DNA of 64,000 nucleotides from Diphasiastrum complanatum. Lineage: Eukaryota > Streptophyta > Lycopodiopsida > Lycopodiales > Lycopodiaceae. Both the position numbers and the translations under genes were made by a program. The stretch is taken from positions 48,868,996 to 48,932,995 of the forward strand of contig CM055108.1 in assembly GCA_029204225.1 (NCBI GenBank), in the 5' to 3' direction. The notes beneath the pieces are model-generated. The model did no database searches and was not told where the DNA came from. It worked only from the letters and a program-made list of their open reading frames with translations. Below are positions 47,884-59,966 of the stretch, one piece after another (position 1 is the stretch's first letter; every line of letters starts with the position of its first letter).

Positions 47884-50409
47884 TTACTTGCAATCTGTGG
47901 TCGCCTTGCCAGGGTCGGCATAAGGCTGATATCTAGGGTCATTCCAAGGCCCTGCGTCAGAATTCTCACATCCACCAGGGCAAGAGCACGTGCCACCCAG
48001 AAACTCTGGCAGGTCCTCTTTATTCACCAATTCAAGCAATCTGGAAACAAAACAACTGCCATGCACTTCGATCTTCTTCTGCGTCCGTTTATCAAGCCAA
48101 GGTTTGATAGCAGCCCAGATTGCCTTGAAACTCATTGGGGCATTTACTATGATAAGTTTTCCCAGATATTCCGGATAATAGTCTTGGTCTACCTTGGAAA
48201 CATGTTGAATGTATTGCAAAGCTTGTTTGTTCATGTGCTTCATTGTCTGCAAATAAATAATAAACGTGCACTTCTGAGTGAGCTTATCCCACTAAAGAGT
48301 AGCCATTCAAATGAACATCATCAAGATAAAGGCAGAAGAATGTATGCAGCCATAGTGAGGCTTTCAAAATATGTAATAGCAAATATATCACATATTGCAC
48401 AATTTAATTCCTCTTTGAAATTTGAAAACATAGAAGAATTTTGTTTTATGTTAAATAGGCCTTTGCAAGGATGTTCTCCAATGCGTGGCCAGGGAATCTA
48501 ACCTGGATGGGACCCAAGTGCAATACACCGCCACGCCATGTGTGGGGCCAAACATATAGCATATTAAATGGGCTACAATTTTGTCTTTTAATATTTTCCT
48601 TGATACAAATGTAAATTATCATGATTTAGGCAAATAATTTGCAATGTATCATAATTGGGCATTAAATTTTTGGTCTCGACTACCAAAACTGAAAGTTTTA
48701 AGTACAAATAAATCAAACCATAGCCAAAAAAAAACAAAATATAGCTCAAATAAAAACTGTATCGGTTATTCAACTATTGATCATTCATTCTTCATCACAA
48801 GAAGGAAAAAATAGGCTCTACGCTATAATCACATACAAGTGACATGAGAATGAGAACCTAACCAAGGTCAGGGATGATTTGATCAACTGTCAGCCATATT
48901 AAAAAAAAACAAGAAACAGGCATAGAGTGACTCACCAATCCCTTCAGATCCATGATAGCAAGGGATTGGGATATAGGCCTCGCCGATATTTTGGAGCAGG
49001 CAGGAAGTTTCCAGTCAACAAGGACCTCCCACTCCTTGATATGGTACATCAGCATTCTTTCGGTGCTTGTGGTTTTAAAAAGCTCCTCCAGCTGCATTTG
49101 CCCCACTCTTTCTATATAAATAGGCCTCCCGAACTTATCAGTTTTATGATGAAATTGTGGGTACAGCTCCTTGATCGCTTTCCTTTCTGGGAAATCGAAA
49201 GTCTGTGGAACAGAAGGAATTGCAATGCTTGTCAAAAACTTTGAAGCCACCTACGATACTTCAGTGAAAGTGAGAAAACAATAAAGCTTAACCTATAATT
49301 TTTTAGATTGTAACTAAAATCAATAGATTTAAAAGCCTACCATGTTTCCGGCTGAAATTGAAAAGACGCAATGTGGAGCTTGAATCATTAACATGCAAAT
49401 GATTCTAAAAAAATCCAAGAATCTATTTTTTTTTCAAAAAAAGGCTCAATTCTAGAACAGCTATAAAGTTTCCAGATTCAACTTAATTTGCATTTGGAAT
49501 CCATTCCAAGATGTTCGATGAAAACTTTGAAACATAGGTGAAATGCCAATCTCAATAATTGGCCTTTTGGAGTTTATCAGCTCAAAAGGATGACAAAACC
49601 CAATCGAAAACATGATAACATCTATGTAAAAGTAGCCCTATTGAAGTGGCATGTGGGTAAACGCTTCCTTCCATGTACTTGAAGTCGGCGGTTCCACTGA
49701 AATCCGCCACATAAAGGGACATCAAAGAGAAAACATAATCATCTTTTGGAAAGCAACACCCAATTCTTTAGATACCTGTGTGAATGGGACCGTCCTAAGC
49801 TATTTTGTTTATCTTTTGATTTGCTATTTATCGTCTCTCAAGTAGAGTAAAGACTTCACCTAGCCCACCACTTTTTTTTTTTTGATCATAGATACTTTGT
49901 TGTAACACAATGTCTAACAAGTAGGCCATACCGAGAAGGGGCACAAGGCTCCAAACATTAACAGCGCAGCACCGGGACTAGAGACTACACCACCGTTTTG
50001 CTCTTATCCAACTCTGCCAACAACCCACCGCTTATCCAAGGACGAGTATTTATTTGTTGCGCAACATTGTAATTGATCGCCCATAAGACGCGTGTTCGCG
50101 AAGGTCTTATGCTTAGATGCCTTATTTACATGAGCATTTGCGCAAAAAGAAAAGAAAAATGGGTGGGGGGGTGTCTGTGATTATTACCTGGGCGATAGTA
50201 TCAGCGCCCACTGCTTTTCGCCACTCGGTCATGGCTTCATACATGGCTGTAGCCTTCCCCACATCGAAGGATCTAGCTCTCAGAAAGCGCAGCAGATCCT
50301 GATCCTCATCCTTTTTGCGAAGCAGACGCTGCGCCACCAGCACTGCCTTCAATACCTCCAACGCATCTTGCTGAAACGGCAATAGATCTTCTCCTGTCCC
50401 ACAGCTCAT
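47884..50409 (-). CDS. Sec14-like CRAL-TRIO phosphatidylinositol/lipid transfer protein
   Basis: Three exons: 50409-50188, 49202-48936 and 48246-47884 (TAA 47886-47884), all phase 0 with GT-AG introns of 985 and 689 nt. They give 283 residues in an uninterrupted frame. Exon 1 holds the CRAL-TRIO N-terminal helices (DQDLLRFLRARSFDVGKATA, TEWRKAVGAD). Exons 2 and 3 hold the lipid-binding fold: FPERKAIKELYPQFHHKTDK, GRPIYIERVGQ, LAIMDLKGL|TMKHMNKQAL, DQDYYPEYLGKLIIVNAP and KIEVHGSCFVSRLLELV. The end is the Sec14-type LPEFLGGTCSC...GGC...GPWNDP. Family members bind phosphatidylinositol and phosphatidylcholine and link lipid pools to membrane traffic. There is no nodulin or GOLD extension, so it is a short Sec14-only form. 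The ATG at 50409 is the first in frame. Confidence 0.92.
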
Positions 50410-51180
50410 TGCACACCAAAAATAAATCCTCTATCAGTTCTGGGCTGCTTTTTGTCAGACTCCAATTACTGCCCGCATCTGATGAAAAATCTATAAATCC
50501 AAGAGAGTTGAGCAGAAAGCTGAAGTGAAAAGCAGACAAGAGAGGCAGGCAGTGAGTGGAATGGAATGGCAAGCGCTGCTGCCTGCTTTCATATATATAC
50601 GCTGAATGTGACGCAGCACTCGCATCATTGCTTGAGAATAGATTCATCGACGACCCCTGCTTTCCGCCCCCTCTCCATCTCCATCTCCATCTCTCTCGCG
50701 ATCAAACCAAGCAGCCCTCGATCCAAGAGAGCGAGAGAAAAAGAAAAGACAGACACAAGACAAAAAGAAAAGGGGCCACGTTCCCGAATTAGGGTTAGGG
50801 TGACAATTAGCTTTTCCCCATGTTGCAGCAAAGAGACCCTAAAGGAAGATTAGGTTTAGGGCCATGCAAAGTATCTGGAGGGCCCTAGTTAGGGCAACGG
50901 ACAAAATAGGAGGAAGGGATTAGTGGGACCATGGCCTTTATACTCCACCCTTAGATGCTTGCCACGTGAACGGTTAGTTCAAAGAACGTGGCCAGATCTG
51001 AACGCTTAATCCAACGGTGGAAAGCATTAAGATGAGGAGGCGGGTTCAGTGTTCCTTAACTGTGCGTTAACGGACGTCTGTCCAAGTGGTCCCCCAGCCT
51101 CGTCGCCAGGTGGCATCCCGAACCTTAGCTTCGGGAGCTGGCCTGCCTTTAGCTGGACGCGTGTCTTAAGAAGTGGGTGA
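50410..51180 (-). promoter_or_regulatory. Promoter/5' flank of the Sec14-like gene
   Basis: On the gene's sense strand there is a GA-rich segment (about 50660-50720) likely in the 5'UTR, then telo-box-like ACCCTAACCCTAA near 50790-50802 and CCCTAAACCTAA near 50850. A CACGTG G-box lies near 50963 and CCGTTGGATTAAG (RC of about 51006-51018) resembles the CesA-upstream motif. Telo-boxes typically mark broadly expressed plant genes. No transcript data. Confidence 0.5.
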
Positions 51181-51363
51181 TAGTGAGAAATTGTTTTATT
51201 TTTTTATTGTTGGTTAGTGGGACTCGAAAGAAATAAAATGTTACTGGAAACTGGGCAGGTGCTATGCTAGTTATGCTAGTGCCTGGCCCTTAAATGAGGC
51301 TTGAGCACTTGGGAGCAAGCACATAATGCAACTCTAAACACCACTGGAGTACCTACTAGCTCA

Positions 51364-51931
51364 CCCGCATTACTCCAAAGGTGGTGGTGTGCATGAGGGC
51401 AGCAAGCACAAACTCTAGACAATCAATTCCCTGTGATGAAGTTCCGCCCACCATTTTGGATTGTAATCGCTATGGCAATGACAATGGGCCCGCATTACTC
51501 CAAAGCTGGTGGTGTGCTTGCTGGGAACAACTCCAATGAAGTTGGGTCCATTAATTGTAATTGCTATGGCAATGACAATGGGCCCACATTACTCCAAAAG
51601 GGATCAACGTATTCTGCACTGCCACTGTTGTGGGAGTGCTGGCCCCCTCGATGAGAACCAGGATAAATGGGGAGAAGAAGGGGGAGGTGGTGGAGCTCCC
51701 ACCACCACCCTTGGATGGTCTCTGCACCATCATTAACTTGTCAATGATGGTGCAAAATACGTTGATCCTTCCAAAGGTGGTGGTATCTTGAGGGCATCAA
51801 GCACCAACTCTCAACCATCACTCTCCCTTCAGGCCCACCACTCTCAATTTTGATTGCTATGGTAGTGACAATGGGCCCACATTACTCCAGAGGTGGTGGT
51901 TTGCTTGAGAAATGCAACCACAAGTGCTCAA

Positions 51932-51973
<42 letters not shown>
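51364..51973. repeat. Dispersed four-copy repeat and (CT)n tract
   Basis: A unit of the form GCTATGGCAATGACAATGGG followed by CCCACATTACTCCAAAGGTG and GGTGTGCTTGAGGGCA recurs at about 51364 (partial), 51470, 51563 and 51857 with irregular spacing. A (CT)20 tract follows at 51934-51973. Confidence 0.8.
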
Positions 51974-51974
<1 letters not shown>

Positions 51975-52254
51975 AAATGGCAATATGCTTTCATATTCCG
52001 AGAGCTTCCATCTCCCTATAAATTCTCTCTTTGTAGTCAATGAACAAGGGAGAAGTGCATTGGGCATCATCAAAGTATCTTGTCCCAATGAAATTGTCCC
52101 ATGACATCATTCCCATGCAAATCTTCTCATAGGTGACCTCCAACATCCGACATTTTTGGAAGACTTTTTTGGAGATGACCTCCGACATCTAGAATTTTTG
52201 GGAGGCTGTCCAATTTTTTAATTTGATGGTTTCTACATTTTGCGAGTCACTTTG

Positions 52255-53510
52255 TTGGCATTGTCTTGTAAAGGGAACTCTATATGTTCAAGTTGGGTGG
52301 TCAATGGAGTTTTAGAAAAGCCAATATTAAAGTAATTGTCTTAAATTATAAGGATATGTGCATAGAAAAAGCTTTACCACATTGCTAGCTAAGGATTATA
52401 TTGCAAGAGCTCGGTCCTTTAGATGCACATCTATATGCAATTCATCAATAGCAAAAAATTATTGTCCCTCTCTTTTTCTTGCATGCGTGCCCATCCTTTA
52501 GATGCACCTTCATACGCAAGTCATAAATAGCAAAATAATTTGCTTCCCTCTCTTTTTCTTGCATGCATCCCTAGGCTCTCAACCTACATGACACATCAAC
52601 ATCATCACCAACAACAACAATAATAATAAATCATATGTTTTCATTGACAAAAGGATTTCATAAATGTTTATCATTGTTGGCATACCTTTTCCAATGCACA
52701 CACTTTGAAATAGAGTTCAATTTCAATGATCTATATGTCGTGCAAAAGGTAAATCTTCTCATGATATATAAATCACCTTGTTTATTCAAGAAATTTGTGG
52801 TTTTGCACATTCAAGAAAAAAATACCAAATTTTGCCATTAGTAAATGCTTGGAAATTTTTGTAGTAAATATATTCAACAATGATCTCCTGTACATGAAGC
52901 CAATATAGATTAGAACGTCTAGGTTTTCAAAAGGTTCTTAGTGTCAAGTTTTTTGTCAAACGGATATGCAATAATAAACACGGTGAATGGCATGTCATAA
53001 GAAGCTTTGTCTTATGCATGGCATTCAAATTGTTAAAAAATAATAAAAAAGAGAAAAGGTTGCATTTTTAGAATAATTATAAAATTGAAAAATCTCATTT
53101 CAATGCTCAAGCTCACCTAGGAGTGACACCTCAACTTTTAGCAAATCATCACAACAGCATACCGCTATCAAAACAAAGTTGAAAATGTGTATGAAATGAT
53201 TTTATGAATGCAAAGAGAGATTATTTATTCAATTATCATTGCTAGCGATGATGGTGGTGCGTCATGTAAGTTGAGAGCTTGTGCATACAAAGAAAAAAGG
53301 GGATGTGAACTTTTTTCTATTTATGACTTGCATATAAAGATGCATGTAAGAAATTGAGCTATTGCAATAAAGTCCTTAACAATGTGTCAAAGCTTTTTAT
53401 GTGCACATACCCTTACGATTTAAGACATTGGCTTTAACGTTGACTTTTGCATAAACTCCATTGACCAACTTGAACATATAGTATTGCCTTGGCAAGCAAG
53501 GCAATGCCCA
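52255..53510. repeat. Large imperfect inverted repeat
   Basis: The left arm, about 52255-52640, is matched in reverse complement by about 53215-53510: CTATATGTTCAAGTTG, GTCAATGGAGTTT, GTCTTAAAT, GATATGTGCA / GGTATGTGCA and CTCTCAAC.TACATGA.. appear in the same order. The centre is about 570 bp of AT-rich DNA without a gene. The arms have diverged substantially. Confidence 0.65.
52416..52573. repeat. 79-bp tandem duplication in the left arm
   Basis: CCTTTAGATGCAC...CTCTCTTTTTCTTGCATGC occurs at 52416 and again at 52495. The right arm carries a single copy of this unit. Confidence 0.8.
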
Positions 53511-55249
53511 AAGAAAATTCTCTTCTACAAGATTTTATTTGAAATCAATGAATCCTACACACAAGAAAATTTAAGGTATGAAGTCCTATCAATATTTTAT
53601 CGAAACATAAAATATTTCATGTAAGAAAATAAGCGTCAATTTTTAGAAGTTCACGTCCTTCAAAACTCATAGAGCATAAAATATAAGACTGAACATGCAT
53701 GGCAAGCATGGCCTTGGAAAATAGAAATGCATGTTAAAGACTTTTTTTGCCTTTTAGAGTGAAAAAAAACTGACAAAAATGCCAATTAAGTCCACCTTTT
53801 TCGAAGATGACTCTCAAATATTAAATTTTTTATGACCATCGAATTTCCTTCTCAAATGCCTGTCTAGAAAGCAATAAATCTCTTTGCATTTTTCATTTGA
53901 AAGGTATCCATGGAATTTTCATGTCAATTTGAGAACTAGAATAGGCTATAATACACAAAAATGGCGTATAGAAAGGGGACAGAGTGCTTATGGACCCACA
54001 ATATTCCACCATGCTTGGCCCCTAGGCCTGGTCACACCCCTTAGTCTATTTGAGCACTTCCACCTCCCATGAATTTGCATGTGATCAATGAATAAGAATG
54101 AAGTGCAAATCTTGAGAGCTCTCTAGTCCCAATGAAGTTGTCCCCTACAATTCCTAGAATGCCAAAGACCCACTTGTGGAGGACGAGAATTCATTAATTA
54201 GTTGTACTTTTCAAGCCTTTCACCTATCATGATGAACTCGAATCAAATCAATGGACAAAAATATAGCTTTTTGTAACCTTTGCATGCTTGCTTGGAATCA
54301 AACTTCAGACTCTCGAAATGAGGAAAGAGGCCATCGACCACCAACAAGCCACATGTTGTGAGCAACAATATTATAGTTGAAGAGAAGGTAAAATATGCCA
54401 TGAAAAACTTCTGTCTTATGAAAATCTCAAAAACAATGGCTATTACATAATTTCTAAATAGCACAATTTGGGAGTATGTGGATGCAAGAGGCCTCTCAAA
54501 TTCACCTTTTAAATACATGATCATTGATGAGTTTAGAAAAAGAGAATATTTTGAATTTGGAGCTAGACAACAATGATGGAGTGAGTAAGTACATCAAGGA
54601 GTGGTTTTCAATGCCACACTTTTCTCAACATACTGGCACTCACAAGAGGAATTGTAGATTTTACTTGCGCGATTGTGAAAGGGACAATTCCTCATGGAAT
54701 CCCACTTAATAAAAGGCAAGCCCAATTGTTTGAAAGGACGTGGCAATTATGATGTGTCAATTAGCACACTGAAACTACACCATTTCATTCTTTTTCCTTG
54801 AAATTGTCCCCTGCTCTCAAACCTTTTCGAGGAGTTGCCTTCTTCGATATGTTCTTGTCATTGTCTTGATGTATTTCTATAGGTGAATTCTGCCTTCCAA
54901 CTATCTTAATGCAATCAATCTAAGTCCTTGACCTACAATATCATATTTATCTATTATTTTCTTCTTTCAAATTACCTGCTCATAGCATCTCCTCCCCCAC
55001 AAAAGAAAAAGTTAATTCACATCACACAGGATCATAGATATGCATAGACAATAAAAACACTCAGTAAGCACTCTCCAAGCTCCACATAGCAAATTGTGTA
55101 TTCAAAAACTTAATACACTATACATATAGAAGTTCTTGTGACAACCCATGCATGACCCATGTTGTCACTGATAAGACACATTTCTCGTCAATTGCCTCGT
55201 CACAAGTGCAACTAGTCCTCGTCACATGACTAGACCCACAGTACAAACA
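53511..55249. other. AT-rich DNA without recognisable genes
   Basis: A segment at 54058-54160 (TTCCACCTCCCATGAATTTG, CCCAATGAAGTTGTCCC) resembles 52007-52110 in direct orientation. Nothing else recognised. Confidence 0.45.
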
Positions 55250-55733
55250 TGTTGGAATTAATCTTCACTCCTACTCACCTAAATTCATTTCCTGAGTACT
55301 ATATTCTCTCTCAACAGTGACAGTAGTCTTACTCGCATAACTCGAACAGTCTGTGCATATCTTGACTTTGAAGCAGACCAGGATCGACTCAACTTCATTG
55401 ACGTTGACTTCACCGACTTGACCGAAGTCTATCAACATCCCAAATTTGGCTCCATCGACATCTTCTCAAGAGCGAACAAGTCGACTTGACTCATTCAACA
55501 CCTTCGACGATCGTCGACTATCACTAGTCAAAATGGAGCTCATTGTCTGCTCTATACACTACAGACTACGTCACCGTTCACTATGCAGTAACTGCATCAC
55601 TTCACGACCGTTATCTGTACAGTTGTAATCTTCACGACTACTGCAAACTGATGTGTATATACATACAATAAATTAGTAATGAAAGAGACAATGAATGGAC
55701 AATCCATATACTCAATACATGAGTCAATAATCA
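55250..55733 (+). repeat. Copia 5' LTR
   Basis: 484 bp, TGTTGGAATTAATC...GTCAATAATCA, canonical TG...CA ends, with a CAATAAATTAG polyadenylation-like signal. It is followed by a degenerate PBS, TGGTGTTAGC (55735-55744). It contains CACCTTCGACGATCGTCGAC, related in style to the TTCGACGACTTCGAC repeats in the outer copia LTR. Confidence 0.75.
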
Positions 55734-55764
55734 GTGGTGTTAGCAAATTCCAGAGAATCTCCAG

Positions 55765-55962
55765 ATGTCGAGCCAAGCTGAAGACACAAAGTATCTCTCA
55801 CCCATGACCGAGGAGGTCTCAGAAGGAGGAGAGCAGAAGAAGCTAAGAGCCGAGCATGAGAGACGAGGATTGCTAGCTAGGATGATAGTTATTTTCTATG
55901 TGAGCGTACATGGTGTATCCCAGAGAAGGAACCACCATATAGGAGCTAGTAATATCTCCTAG
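55765..55962 (+). pseudogene. Start of a copia gag, truncated
   Basis: An ATG 31 bases after the LTR end opens MSSQAEDTKYLSPMTEEVSE and a charged KKLRAEHERR stretch, placed as a gag start should be. The sequence leaves any gag resemblance at about 55880. No other domain follows before the window's next repeat region. Confidence 0.5.
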
Positions 55963-57159
55963 GCATTGTAAATAGTGTAGACCCCTTAAATAATTTAGAG
56001 TGAGCCACCTTTTGATGGTGACCACTAGTGGAAGGGCTTTTTCCACTTGTAATTTCCAAGTTAGTGGAATTGCCACTTGGGCTCCACATGGGTAGCCTTC
56101 TTGCTTATTTAAGGGCCCCCCTCTCTTGTGAGGGAGCTTTGATTATATTGTCAATTTCTCTTGAGTGAATAAAGAAGATCTTACATGAGTTCTTGATGAT
56201 TGTGAAGCTCCTTGTTCATGGCAATCTTCTTGAGTGAAATTTCTATGAGCATGTTCTGATTTCCTTTGTGTTTGTGGATTAATTAGATTTCTTGCTTACT
56301 CTCTTGCTTGTGGAATGTAGATGTGGATTAACTTTCTTGTTTCTTGTTTTTCTAGTCTCAGCATGCAGGTAAACTATAGAGGCTGAGATTGTGGATCTGA
56401 TTTGCATACTTTCTAACAATCCTTGATTGTTCTTGGGTATTCCAAGCATCAAGAAATGGGTGTTTCTTGATGCTTGGGCTGCTAGAATGTTGTTAGGAAG
56501 CTAGTTTTCTTGTTTCTTGTTTCTTGCTGAGTTGCTTAATCTTGTCATTGCATTGTTCCTTAATTTCCTAGATAGATTGTAAATTTGCTCTCTGATTCAG
56601 AACGTTGATCTATGATGAGCTAGGACTGGTTGTATGGCTTGTAAATGCATGTAGCTGAGTAGCATAACCGTTTCTCCCCATTGACAAGCTGGGAATACAC
56701 GTTGTAATCTGAGAAACACTTCTGCTTGAAAATCGTTCTAGCAAGAAGATTAAACCGTAAAGAACTGTAACCAATGGAAGTAACAGAAAATAAGAATGAA
56801 AAAGAATCGTGTTCACAAATTCAGCTAGAATCTGTGAACATTTGGCGCCATTTTTGCAGCTACACAGACACTTATCCAAGCCAAACCTTTCCAATCTGTG
56901 CTGCAAAACCATCGCTCTGAAGTCTCCCACATGCATTACTGCTGAGCTTGTTAGTTTGGTCTCGACCGACGTACAGCTCCGTTCTCGACCGAGGCTTCAC
57001 GCTCCTTCCCTAGCCGAGCTCCACAACTCTCGTCTGGACTGGAAGAAACCTTGTTTCATTCACCTATTGAAACTACACACTCACTCTTGACCGAACAACT
57101 ACTCGCAATGTCCTGCCCAGTCCTGAGTTCAATCTCAACCGATGCTCATCCATCCGATC
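55963..57159. other. Unassigned, possibly LTR-derived
   Basis: Contains TTATTTAAGGGCC (TATA-like) near 56105 and GAATAAAG near 56168, spaced as in an LTR. Isolated TCTCGACCGA copies near 56960 announce the minisatellite. No coding motif. Confidence 0.35.
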
Positions 57160-57720
57160 TCACCCGAGCCTTTCAGTTTCTTCTCGACCGGAGGCATTCT
57201 GTAAAATTTTAACCGGAGCCTCTTTTGAAATCTCAACCGGGGCCTCTTTTGAAATCTCAACTGGAGCCTCTGCTGAAGCCTCTTCTGAAATCTCAACCGG
57301 AGCCTCTACTGAAATCTCAACCAGAGCCTCTTCTGAAATCTCAACCGAAGCCTCTTCTGAAATCTCAACCGGAGCCTCTGCTAAAATCTCAACCGATGGC
57401 ATTCCTGTCAGATCTCGACCGGAGCTGTCTATCGAATCTCAACCAAAGGCATTCCTGTCAAATCTCGACCAGAGCTTTCTCTCAGATCTCGACCGACGCG
57501 TCCTGTCAGATCTCGACCGGAGCTTGCTCTCAGATCTCGACCGAAGCATCCAGTCAAATCTCGACCGGAGCTATCTCTCAGATCTCAAATGGACTGTTCT
57601 ATCAACTTTCAACCGGACCTTTCTATCAATTCTCAACTGAGGATTTCTATCAACTCTCAACTGAGAGCTTTGACATCCAACCTGAACCAAGCCAACTTCA
57701 AGACAAAGTCAACTTTCTTC
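57160..57720. repeat. Minisatellite, TCTCAACCGGAGCC type, about 20 units
   Basis: 24-27-bp units centred on TCTCRACCGGAGCC. The left half has spacer TCTTCTGAAA, the right half TATCTCTCAGA. The open frame across it (57225-57725) encodes only LLKSQPEP-type and QIST-type repeats and is a by-product. Confidence 0.85.
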
Positions 57721-57955
57721 TTTGACTAGGTCTCAGTGTTTGCCAAATACTACAATTCTTTCCAACCTTATTGCAAAACTCTAACACCAAAAAAACAAAA
57801 CAATTGTGCCATTTGGACACCACCACATTATTAGTCTCTGACTAATATTTAAAAAAAAAAAAAAACAAAACCAAAACACAAAAACACAAACACCAGTCAA
57901 GTTACCAAAGAGTCCAAGGCCTATTTACCCAATCCTAAGGTACTCTAGAGTTGTT

Positions 57956-58864
57956 ATGGATCGTCCTTACAATCTGAATTCCACAGAGGACTATCCACCA
58001 AAGATGGTCTCTCCATCTACCGAGCAAGCTCGCTTCAATAGATATTCTAGGATGAAATCCCAAGTCCAAAAGAGCCATCCACCAACCCATTTGACAGATG
58101 GGAACCAATGCGTTTTGAAGCTCCATACGATCGACCACATTTTCATGCTACAGAATCTTCACACGCACGAGCTCACTTAAACGGAGCTTTTGCAAATAAT
58201 GTTTCGCATACTGAAAAACGAACTCCAAGTTAGATTTACCTAAGTACGATGATAACATTGATCCTCAAATATTTCTTCAAGTTTTTGAGAACACATGCAA
58301 TGTCTATGGCGAGACATCACCAGATGCCATGGTATTGCTCTTCTCGATGACCATGATCGATCGAGCACAAGAATGGTTTTTTAACCTTGATCGTGAAGAT
58401 AAACGAGACTGGTCAATCTTGAAGGAAGCATATATCAAACGCTTCAAGCCATTTCGCTTGATCAAAAGTCCTTTTGTCAAGCTAAGTAACATCAAAATGA
58501 CAAAAGATGAGAAAGTACGTGACTACATTGAACGATTTAAATGATTAAAAAGTCAGGTACAAGAGCAACCAACTGAATCTATGCTCATAATTTGGTTCCT
58601 CGTTGGACTTCCACGATGGATACGACGTGGACTTCGCTCCAATGATGAATACACATCATTGAAACAAGCCATGTGTCTTCGACAACTATTCTCGTGTTTC
58701 CTCATTTGGTCGAGCTTCTTGGACAACACGATGTGCTCTCCATTCACGTGGCTCATCAACATCTGATCCCTCGTCTTATTCCCGAATGGCATCAGAACCA
58801 GCAACACCAACAACAGATGGAGAAACTCACGAAAGAGTTTCAAAACACTCTTAAGTCTATCTAG
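57956..58864 (+). pseudogene. Retrotransposon gag (gypsy type), broken
   Basis: MDRPYNLNSTEDYPPKM starts at 57956. After a frame change the capsid core reads KYDDNIDPQIFLQVFENTCN, then PDAMVLLFSMTMIDRAQEWF, WSILKEAYIKRFKPF and DEKVRDYIERFK, a TGA, then LVGLPRWIRRGLRS. This is the Retrotrans_gag pattern (A-x-x-W, F-x-x-x-F, L-P). A Q-rich tail ends at the stop at 58861. No protease or RT follows. Confidence 0.7.
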
Positions 58865-59606
58865 AGTTTGATGACTTGAAGACTTTTGTCAGCAGTCAAT
58901 AGTACCGCTTGAGAGCATGGCCTTGATACCTTAAGCGCTAGCTCTTGTTGGAATGAAGGTCTGTTTGGGCTTGGATTCCCTGGATTTGGCCTTTGAAGTA
59001 TTGTTACACCCGGATTTAGCATTGGTTTGGGGTTCTGTTGCATTGGGGAACAATCAGACCTTGGTTGAAACACTGAGGGACAATCATCAACACCACCTCC
59101 ACCGAATATCCACCATCATCGTTTGATTACCATTCAGAGTGCCATCACCAAACCTTCCCAGACCTAACATCGTCGACAAAATACACATCAATTTGGAACT
59201 TTTTACATGCTGAGGAGTAGTGTCACACGAGCATGCATCATGCTCCTGTTACCCTATTGGATATAACATCATCAACATACAAAAAAGACTTGTGTTTTCC
59301 TTCCAATCATTCACCACCTCCATACATCCATTTCCATAGATACCCACATTCCCCACATCTCCATCCTTGACCAACATCTCCACCTCTTCCGCTTTCAGAA
59401 CTTATACCTTCCATCTTTCTTACCCAACCACATTCCGTCAACATCCTTTCATTCCACGACATACTTCGCTTTCCACACATCTTCCACTCCGTCCTTGCAA
59501 AAACACCTCCACATCTTCCGCTCTCACACTTTACCTTCCATCTTTCTTTACCCAACCTCATTCCTTCACAATCCTTTCCTTCCGCAACATACCTCGCTCC
59601 ACACAC

Positions 59607-59935
59607 ATTTTCCAGTCCCTTCTCAACCGACGCTTTCACCTGCCTTCTCAACCGGAGCCATTCAATTCCTTCTCGACTGGAGCCATTCCATTCCATCTCG
59701 ACCGAAGCCATTCCATTCCATCTCAACCGGAGCCATTCCATCTCATCTCGACCGAAGCCTCTGTCACCTCTCAACCGAAGCCTCCATCAACTCTCAACTG
59801 AAGCCTCTGTCACCTCTCAACCGAAGCCTCTGTCACCTCTCAACTGACGCCTCCATCAATCTCAACCAAAGCCTCCATCAAATCTCAACCGATGCACCCT
59901 TAATCATGTCTCAAATCTCAACCAACACACTTTTT
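59607..59935. repeat. Second TCTCAACCGGAGCC minisatellite
   Basis: About 13 units of 22-28 bp (TCTCAACCGAAGCC + TCTGTCACC or ATTCCATTCCA), the same core as the array at 57160-57720. It ends 30 bp before the ATG at 59967. Confidence 0.85.
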
Positions 59936-59966
59936 TCAGACCCCTATTTCTTCCATTTTTTTCACC

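Noticed and set aside
50785-50805. Interstitial telomere repeat (AGGGTTAGGG)
   Set aside because: Only about two units and located upstream of a gene, so a promoter telo-box is the better reading.
50306-50853. Several 70-110-codon frames around the Sec14 start
   Set aside because: Overlap exon 1 and the GA-rich 5' flank in other frames; no conserved content.
57225-57725. 167-codon repetitive protein (LLKSQPEP repeats)
   Set aside because: It exists only because the minisatellite unit is often 24 or 27 bp; the opposite strand is open too, and the frame loses periodicity where unit length changes.
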